A stretch of 64,000 nt of DNA, from assembly GCA_963667675.1 (NCBI GenBank), contig OY763929.1, positions 1,612,001-1,676,000 of the forward strand, written 5' to 3'. The stretch's first letter is position 1, and every line of letters begins with the position of its first letter. Of the stretch, positions 52,590 to 61,500 are shown one piece after another. Position numbers and translations under genes: made by a program. Below the pieces are notes generated by a model, which was not told the origin of the DNA, searched no databases, and saw nothing but the letters and a program-made list of their open reading frames with translations. The DNA is from G963667675 sp963667675. GTDB taxonomy: Bacteria > Chloroflexota > Dehalococcoidia > Lucifugimonadales > UBA3495.

Positions 52590-54965
52590 CTACGACGTTT
52601 CGGCGGGTTCTTCCTGGTCCTCGCCCCTAGCCATGCGGTAGCCGACGCGGTTCTCGGAGGCAAAGTAGGTGGCTTGGCTGGCGCTCTCGCCCAGCTTTTT
52701 GCGGAGCCTGCGCACGAGGGTGCGCAGCCCACGTACGTCGCCGGGCCTTTCGGGGGTCCAGAGCCGGCGCAACAACTGGCTGTGAGTCAATACCCGTCCA
52801 GCGTTGACCGACAGAGTGTGGAGCAGGTCATACTCCATGCGGGTGAGAAACACCTCGCTCCCCGCCAGGTAAACGCGGCGTTCGGCATAGTCGATGGTTA
52901 AATCGCCCAGCACGTAGGGTCTCACCTCAGAGGCCCCGTAGCGGCTCTCCCGCCGCAACAGGGCCGCCTTGACCCTGGCCGAAAGTTCCGTTGACGTGAA
53001 GGGTTTGACGATGTAATCGGCGGCCCCCGCCTCGAAGGCCTGACTGATCATTTGATCGTTGCCGTAGGCGGACAGGAAGACCACCGGAGCGTCGGCAATG
53101 GCGAAGATGTCCTTCATCAAGTACAGGCCGTCGGAGTCGGGCAGCATCATGTCCAGCAAGACCAGGCGGGGCTGGCTCTCTTGCACGAGGCGAAGGGCCT
53201 CCTCCGGGTCTGCGGTGACTATCGGGTTGTAGCCCGCCCGCAAGAGGGTGTTGCGGATGTGCCTGAGCATCTGGGGGTCGTCATCGACCACCAAAATGGG
53301 TTCGCCCATTGACTCCCGCCGGGCGCCCTCCGGGGATGAAATGAGGTGGTCGGCCTCGGGCTCTTCGATGGCCGGAATTGTGAAGGTGAACCGCGCTCCA
53401 AGGCTATTCTCTCCACCCTGCGCCCAGATGCGCCCCCCGTGGGCATCCACTATCCCCTTGCAGATGGCGAGGCCCAGGCCGGCGCCGCCTTCCTTGCCGG
53501 CGCCGGTGGAGAACTTCCGGAACAGGTCCGGCAGCCGCTCGGCGGGTATTCCCCGGCCCTCGTCGACTACCGAGACCGCAACGTGGACGCCTTCCCGGGC
53601 CGCGCTTATCGTTATTGTGGACGACTCGGAGTGCCTTGCCGCGTTGGCCAGCAGGTTGCCTATGACCTGGACGATGCGCCGCCTGTCCGCCATCACCAGG
53701 GGCAGGTCGCGAGGGACGTCGATGTCGATGTTGCTCCCGCCCCCTCCGGCGAGGAAGGTGTTCCTGGCCCGGTCCACCAGGGGGGCCAGTTCGGCCGGTT
53801 CCGGATAGACGGGCAGGGTGCCGGTCTCGATGCGCGCCAGGTCCAACAGGTCGTCGATGAGCTCGCGCATGTTGTCGGCCTGGTCGACGATGATTCGGAG
53901 GAACTGGCGGAGTTCGGCGGGTCCCAGGTCATCGGAGGACTCTTGCATGGTGGTTGCCGAGCCCCTGATGGAGGTCAGAGGGAGGCGCAACTCGTGGCTG
54001 ACCATCGCCAGGAACTCGGAGCGCATCCTTTCCAACTCTTTCAGCGGCGTCATGTCCTGGAGGGTGACCACGAAGGACTCGATTTCGCCCTCCTCGGTGC
54101 GGATGGGGGTGGCGTTGAGCAGAGCGGTGACGCTCCGTCCGTCGGGTACGCTTAGGACTATCTCTTCGGCCCGCACCGTCTCCCCGGCGCTCAAGGCTTC
54201 GGCCAGCGGCCACTGGAGGAGAGAGACCTCCCGGCCGTCGGCGAGGCGGCAGGTCGCCAATTTGAGGATATGCTCCGGCGGTTGGTCTGCGTCCAGCAAG
54301 CCCCTCGCGATCCTTGCCCCCTCGCGGTTGAAGAACAAGGGATCTCCGGTCTTGGCGTCGAAGACGGCGACGCCCACCGGCGAGGTTTCCACCAGGGTTT
54401 CCAGGTAGTCCCTGGCGCGCTGCTCGTCCCGGTGCCTGCGGGCGTTGGCGATGACCATGGCGGCCTGGGAGGCGAACATGACCAGCGTCTCCTCGTCCTC
54501 GCGGCTGAAATCCTGGCCGGGGGCCTCCTTGGCTATGTGAATTCTGCCCACGTCGTTTCCCTGGCGCCGGATGGGAACGGACAGGAAGGCGCTCATCGGG
54601 GTGGGAGGGCTGAACTCGGGCAAGCCCAGGGACTTGGTGTAGCCGGCGAAGTCCACAACCCGCATGGGACCCGGGATGGCCCTGAGGTACTCGAAGATAT
54701 CCCTTCCCCCCGGCATGTCCCACAGATTTTGCGCCTCTTCCGTGGTCAGGCCAGAGGCCAGGACGTCCTTCAAGGCCCCGGACTCGTCCAGGGTGGTCAT
54801 CACACCGTACCGGGCGCCGGTGAGGGAGCGGGCGCTGTCGAGGACTCTCTGCAAGACGGCGTCGGGGTCCAGGCTGTCGTTGATGCTGAGGCTGGCCTCG
54901 CTCAGCCGGGTCAGCCGGTCTTGCAGGGCCGCTATCCGGTGGTCGCGGTCGTCCAGTTGCGTCAA
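52590..54965 (-). CDS. single-chain GAF-PAS-histidine kinase-REC-winged-helix regulator
   Basis: 791 residues. GAF domain ~25-180; PAS ~190-315; HisKA with H~324 in SHELRLPLTSI (Thr of the usual LRTPL is Leu); HATPase with N (NLLANAARHS), DEGRGIP and GAGLGLAICKGIV (~440-545). The receiver domain has Asp~604 in LVLLDMMLPD and the switch residues SAYG and KPF (~560-675). An OmpR-type winged helix closes the protein (~690-780: YDLLHTLSVNAGRVLTHSQLLRRLW). No membrane segment is present, so it senses a cytoplasmic signal via GAF/PAS. Kinase, receiver and DNA-binding output in one chain is known in some Chloroflexota. The target genes are unknown. No ribosome-site clue decides the start. Confidence 0.92.
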   Translation of the reverse strand: MTQLDDRDHRIAALQDRLTRLSEASLSINDSLDPDAVLQRVLDSARSLTGARYGVMTTLDESGALKDVLASGLTTEEAQNLWDMPGGRDIFEYLRAIPGPMRVVDFAGYTKSLGLPEFSPPTPMSAFLSVPIRRQGNDVGRIHIAKEAPGQDFSREDEETLVMFASQAAMVIANARRHRDEQRARDYLETLVETSPVGVAVFDAKTGDPLFFNREGARIARGLLDADQPPEHILKLATCRLADGREVSLLQWPLAEALSAGETVRAEEIVLSVPDGRSVTALLNATPIRTEEGEIESFVVTLQDMTPLKELERMRSEFLAMVSHELRLPLTSIRGSATTMQESSDDLGPAELRQFLRIIVDQADNMRELIDDLLDLARIETGTLPVYPEPAELAPLVDRARNTFLAGGGGSNIDIDVPRDLPLVMADRRRIVQVIGNLLANAARHSESSTITISAAREGVHVAVSVVDEGRGIPAERLPDLFRKFSTGAGKEGGAGLGLAICKGIVDAHGGRIWAQGGENSLGARFTFTIPAIEEPEADHLISSPEGARRESMGEPILVVDDDPQMLRHIRNTLLRAGYNPIVTADPEEALRLVQESQPRLVLLDMMLPDSDGLYLMKDIFAIADAPVVFLSAYGNDQMISQAFEAGAADYIVKPFTSTELSARVKAALLRRESRYGASEVRPYVLGDLTIDYAERRVYLAGSEVFLTRMEYDLLHTLSVNAGRVLTHSQLLRRLWTPERPGDVRGLRTLVRRLRKKLGESASQATYFASENRVGYRMARGEDQEEPAETS

Positions 54966-55553
54966 TTTATCACCTCCATTTTGCTGCTTCCTGCTTGCCC
55001 TCTTCGCCCTTCGACAAGCTCAGGGTGAACGGGGGCCTGTGTTCTCCGTCCGCTCGCGGTGGGCGGGGGCCTGTGCTCTCCGTCCGCTCGCGGTGAGCGG
55101 GGGCCTGGGTTCTTCATCCGCTCGTGGTGAGCTTGTCGAACCATTTTACTCCTTTCTTCGGCTGCGCCCAAGGTGAACTTCAAGCCCGCGACCCGCCCCG
55201 TACTCGATGCGAGGGCCGGCGTGCGCTCATGCCCCTGCCATCCGCTCGCGATGAGCTTGAGATTATGTTCAGCTACCCGCCATCGGTGGGCTTATCCAAC
55301 CATTTTAGGGGGGCCACAATCCCTATTTTCGCCTAATCTCACGACAGTATAACTAAAAATAACTAAAAAGTCACCCCTATATCACCCTGCTTATTGTACC
55401 ATATAAAGTTCATTGCAGTTGCATAGCTGTGGGAGGGATTCCGCAGTACGTCGATTGGGGACAGCCCCGGCGGGAAGGAGGTGGGCTTGGGGCGCAGTCC
55501 GGCGGCTCCCGGCGAAATCTAAGCGGACTGCGGAGGTTGTTTAAGAAGGCGTA
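54966..55553. other. repeat-rich intergenic region upstream of the giant GLUG protein
   Basis: CTTCGACAAGCTCAGGGTGA at 55010 is followed by three ~40-bp repeats of GGGGGCCTG(T/G)G...TCCG(C)TCGCGGTG (55030-55130) and a GAGCTTGTCGAACCATTTTA end at ~55127. From 55325 to 55440 the DNA is AT-rich (AACTAAAAATAACTAAAAAG; TATAAAGTTCATTGC), the best place for the promoter of the next gene. No gene is supported. Confidence 0.55.
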
Positions 55554-58500
55554 TTGATAAGACGTTTGCACGCACCTGAAATAGCGGGCATCGCGGCGGC
55601 GGTGACGCTGCTGGCTTTAGTTGCTGCGCCTTCGTTGACGGCCAAGTCCGACTCCACGCCCCCGCCGACGCCGTCATCGGTGACGGTGACGCGCGGCGAC
55701 GGCTTCCTCACCGCCACCTGGCCCGCCGTGGAGGGCGCGACCGGCTACCACGTCACCTACAGCTCCGACAACAAGGCGAGCTGGAAGCTGGCCGCGCTTA
55801 ACCACCCGGAAGCGGCCATCACCATAGACGGCGTTTCCAACGACGCCACCTATATAGTGGGCGTACGCGCGCGCAATGCGGACGGCGACAGCGGCTGGCG
55901 CAACTCCGAGCCCGCCGGTCCTTACACGCCGCCGGATCCCACGCCCACTCCTACCCCGACACCCACTCCTACACCTACGCCGACACCGACACCGACTCCC
56001 GCGCCGGCCCAGCAGGAAGACGGCGCGCGCATCGCCAGCGACAACGATACGGACAACGACAACCTCATCGAGGTCACCACCGTGGCCCAGTTCATCGCCA
56101 TGCAGTGGGACCTGAACGGCGACGGCACGCCGGAGTCGGAGGCCACCAAGTACAACAACGCCTTCACCAGCGGCGTCAGCGGCTGCTCGTCCACCTGCGC
56201 GGGCTACGAGATCACCGCCGACCTGACCATCACCGCCAACCCCACCGACGCGGGAACGACCTACCTGGTGCCCGGCACGTGGAACACGACGTTCCAGGGC
56301 AACGGCAACACCATCACCAACAACGACAGCCGCCCCCTCTTCCAGAACATCGGCGCGACGACGGGCAGCACGACGGGCGAGGTCAAGGGCCTGAACGTGG
56401 ACAACTCCGGCGCGGGCAACGCCATCCTGGCCGACAAGGTGCAGGCCCAGGGCAAGGTCACGAACACGGGCGTCACCGGCGCGGTGACGGTCTCCGGCAA
56501 CTACACCCGCGGCGGGCTGGTGAACGAGCTGACCGGCGGGATCATCTCCGGCTCCCACTCCTACGCCGACGTGGACGTCAGCGGCGGGGAGACCGCGATC
56601 GGCTCCCAGGAACAGTGGGGCGTGGGCGGGCTGGTGGGCCGCGTACAGAGCGGGCAGGTGCTGGCGTCACACGCCACCGGCAACGTGACCTTCAGGACCA
56701 CGGGCAGCAACACCTGGGACAGCCAGGGACGCAGGTACGTGGGCGGACTGGTGGGCTGGAACCAGGGAACGGTCTACGCCTCCTACGCCTGGGGCGGCGT
56801 CCGGGCCTCCGAGAACTACAGGTCCAATGGCTGGACCTGGACCGCGGCCGGCGGCCTGATCGGGCGCGTGGACTCCGGCGCGACGGTGCGCGCCGGCTAC
56901 GCCACGGGCTCGGTCAGCAGGACGGGGACCAGCATTATCCGCGTCCACAACGAGTTCGGCAGCGCCGTCGGCGAGAGCGCAGGCACAATCAACTACGTCT
57001 ACGGCAGCGGCGCGGTCACCACCAGCGGCACGGAGCAGAACCCCTCCGGCACGTCGAAGCAGAGCGAGTCCAACCTCAAGTCGCCCACCGGCTACACCGG
57101 CATCTACGCCAACTGGAACTTCGACATCGACGACGCGGACGACGACAACACCCTGACCACGGGCACGGACGACCCGTGGGACTTCGGCACGAGCAGCCAG
57201 TTGCCCGTCTTCGACTACACGCCGGAGGGCGGCACGGCCCTGCCTCCGGCCCAGCAGCAGCCCGCAAGCCTCACGCTGACCGCGAGCTCCACCACCGTCG
57301 CCGAGGGCGACACCACCACCATCACCGCGTCGCTTGCCTCGAGCAAGACCTACGCGGTGCGCGTCACCCAGCCGGACGGCGAGAACCGCTACAACTACGA
57401 CATCACCGTCCCCGCGGGCAGCACCAGCGCAACCGGGACGTTCACCTCCGTGGAGAACACCTCGCCCACCAGCGACTTCTCCGTCGCCCTCACCGGCTCG
57501 CGCACCTACCCCACCAACCAGGTAAGCATCGTCTCCTCGTCCTCGACCATCAGCGTCCAGGACGACGAGATACACAACGTGAACAACGTGGCCGCGACGC
57601 AGGCCAAGCAGAGCGACGACACCTACGACATCACCGTGACGTGGGACGCGCCGAATACCGAGAACACCCGCAACGCCACGGCGGGCTACGACCTGGAGTA
57701 CAAGCTCGACACGGCCAACACCTGGACGTCGGTCACGGTCAGCGCCATCGCCACCGTGACGGCTGACATCGAGGGCGTCACCGCCTCGAAGACGTACGAG
57801 ATACGGATGCGCGCCAAGTCGTCGAGCCTGAACGGGGCGTATTCCAGCACTGTTTCCATCGGCGTGGGCGACGACTACGACAGCGACGACGACGGCCTCA
57901 TCGACGTGGGCAACCTCGCGCGGCTCAACGCCATCCGCTACGACCTGGACGGCGACGGCTCGGTGTCGTCCACGGACGAGACCAACTACCTCGCCGCGTT
58001 CACCAACGCCATGCCCGGCATGGGCTGCCCATCGGCGGGATGCACCGGCTACGAGCTGACGGCCAACCTGGACTTCAACACCAACAACAGCGCCAAGAGC
58101 GCCGCGAATCCGACGGGGGCGGACTCCGGCGACACCTACTGGAACGGCGGCGCGGGGTGGACCCCGATAGGCGGCGCGACCGCCTACACCGGGGCATTCG
58201 ACGGGAACAATGACACGGACTCGTCGGGCGACGGCGGGCCGTACAAGATCAGCAACCTCTTCATTAACGCCACGACCGGCCAGTATTTCGGCCTCTTCGG
58301 CAGGACCAGGGGCGGTACGAACGCATTCGAACACGTCGCTCTGGAGAACGTCTCAGTCACTCGCACGGGCTCTTCCAGCACGGACATCGACATCGGCGGT
58401 CTGGCGGGCAGGCTTGACGGGGAAGTGGTGGGCAGTTGGACGACGGGCCGCGTGCGCGCGGGTTACTCCGGTTCCAACAAGATCACCATGTCCGCGCCAA

Positions 58501-61500
58501 CAAAATACATCAGCGTCGGGGGGTTGGTGGGACAGAATGGATCGGGCAACTTCGACGCGTCCGAAATAGTGGCTTCCTACTCTACGGCCGGCGTGACTGC
58601 CTACGTGGACGGCAACAGCAACTACACGAACCTGTATGCAGGGGGCATGGCCGGGGATATCTACAGCAAGGTGGACGCTTCATACGGGGGCGGCGACGTG
58701 ACCGTTACCTTGACAAACCCGGGGAGCGGCAGCCCAACTAACGTGGGCGGGCTTGCGGGTAGACAGAATGGCACCAGCGCGGTGCGGGCCTCATACGCGC
58801 GCGGCGCGGTGAACTCGACCAGCGCCTCAGGGGGACTGAACTTCGTGGGCGGCCTTATTGGTCTCCAACAACACAGCGCCACTGCCACCTTCTCCACCGG
58901 CGCTGTGAGCGGCACAGGCGGGTTGAACAACCAGGTTGGCGGGCTGGTGGGCCTTAGCAGCGGCACGACCACCTATTCCTACTGGGACACGGAGACTTCC
59001 GGCATCACCGCGACGGGCCAAGGCACGGGCAAGACCACCTCCGAACTGCAGACGCCGACGGCCTACGGCACGGGCGCGAACGACATCTACAAGGACTGGA
59101 ACCTCAACCTCGACGGCGTCACCGGCGGCGACGACCCGTGGAACTTCGGCACGGCGAACCAGTACCCGACGCTGAAGTACGGCGACCAGACCGCGGGCGA
59201 CCAGCGCGCCACGGTCACCCTGAGCGCCAGCCCGTCCACCATCTGGGAGTCCAACGTGGGGAGCTCGACGCGCGCAACGTCGAGCACGGTGACGGCGACG
59301 CTGGACACGGCCTGGGACGTGGACGTGGTCGTCACGCTGCCGGTGAACGCGGCGTACTCCTGGAGCGCGGACACCATCACCGTCGCGGCGGGCGCGACGA
59401 CCGGAACGGCGACGCTGACCGCGGTCAACAACTACGTGGACGCGGCCAACGCCACGGTGACGCTGACGCAGGCCACGTACCCCACGGACTCCAAGTGGAT
59501 ATCCAAGGGCACGGACGTCAGCATCACCATCAACGACGACGACGAGCTTGCCAAGCCGACGGGCGTCAAGCTGTCGGTGGACGGGACGAAGATACGGGTG
59601 GACTGGACGGCGGTGAAGGACGCGACGGGCTACAAGGTGCAGTGGAGCACGTCCAGCACGTTCGCCACCAAGTCGGAGGGCACGGTGTCCAGCGGCAGCA
59701 GGGTGACCTACACCATAGACCCCACCCCCGCGCTCGCGGCCAACACGCGCTACTACGTGCGGGTGCTGCCCACCAAGAGCGGGGCCGACGAGCCGCCCTC
59801 GGACACCGTCGACACCACGACGCACCAGACCGGCGCCAACGCCACCGTGGACTACGACGCGGACAACGACGGCCTTATAGAGGTAAGCACGCTGGCGCAG
59901 TTGAACGCGATGCGGTGGGACTTGGACGGCAACGGCCAAGTCGCCAGCGGCGACCAGACCAACTACGACGCGGCCTTCCCCAACGCGGAAGACAACATGG
60001 GCTGCAACGAGTCCGCGGTGACGATAGCGTCGAACAACACGGGCAACCCCGCCTGCACGGGCTACGAGCTTTCCGCCAACCTGGACTTCAACACCAACAG
60101 CAGCGCGGCCAGCGATGCCAACCCCACCGGCGCGGACTCGGGCGACACCTACTGGAACAGCGGCAGCGGCTGGGAGCCCATCGGCGGGGTGAGCGGCACG
60201 GCGTACACGGGCGACTTCGACGGCAACACCTACACGATAAGCAACCTGTTCATCGACCGGAGCAGCGGCAACTACGCGGGGCTGTTCGCCAAGCTGGACG
60301 GCACGAATCAGACGATCGAGAACGCGTCGTTGGTTAACGTGGACGTGACGCTGAACGTCTCGACGGGCGACGACGTCTACGTTGGCGGGCTGGCGGGGCT
60401 CGTCAGCAGCGGGACCTTGTCCATCGAGGACAGCTACACGACGGGCAGGGTCAGGGCCGGAGAGTCGGCCAGTGAGCCGGTGACGCTCACTGCGACAGAC
60501 AAGGGCTCCCACGTGGGCGGCCTCGTCGGGCGGCAGGTGGGCGGCTCCATCACGTCCAGCTACTCCCTGGCCGGCGTGACGGGCTACTCGACGAGCACAG
60601 CGGCCAATGTTTCGACCTACGCGGGCGGACTGGTTGGCCGCGCCGGCGGAAACGGCGTGAGTGCATCCTTTGCGGCCGGGGGCGTCTCCGCGAACACCGT
60701 GGCCCAGAACAACGGCAGGGCCTACGCCGGCGGCCTGACCGGATCCAACCAGGGGCCGGTCAATGCGTCCTACGCGCGGGGTGCGGTCTCGGCCAGCTAC
60801 GACGCCACCGCAACCTCGATCGTGACCGGTTGGGCGGAGGCGGGCGGCCTGGTGGGCAGGCAGACGGCGAACGTCACGGCGTCCTTCTCCACAGGCGCGG
60901 CGACGGCGACGGGAGACGGGACGCCTGCGGCGGGCGGGCTGGCGGGCGCCCGCACGGGCGGCACTACGACGAACTCCTACTGGGACACGGAGTCATCGGG
61001 CATCACCACGACCAGCACCGGCGGCGCGGGCAAGACGACCAGCGAGCTTAAGACGCCGACCGCCTACGGCACGGGCGCCAACGACATCTACAAGGACTGG
61101 AACCTGAACCTGGACGGCGTAACCGGCAACGACGACCCCTGGAACTTCGGCACGGCGACCGAATACCCCGTCCTCAAGTACGGCGCGCTAAGCGGCGTTA
61201 CGCAGCGGGTGACGGTGACCCTGACCGCTTCGCCCCTGGAGATCTGGGAGCGCGCCCTCTCCTCTCCCAGCCGCGTCAACCAGACCACCATCACCGCCGC
61301 TCCCGGCGCCGCCTGGCACGACGCCATAACCATCACACTGCCCTCCAACGCGGCCTACTCGCTCGGCGCGTCCACGCTCACCATCAATGCCGGTTCGACA
61401 ACCGCCGTCACAACCACGCTCACCGCGGTCAACAACCTGACGGACGCCTCGGACTTCACCCTGGCCCTCGACACCATCACCTTAGGCAGGTGGGTCGTAG

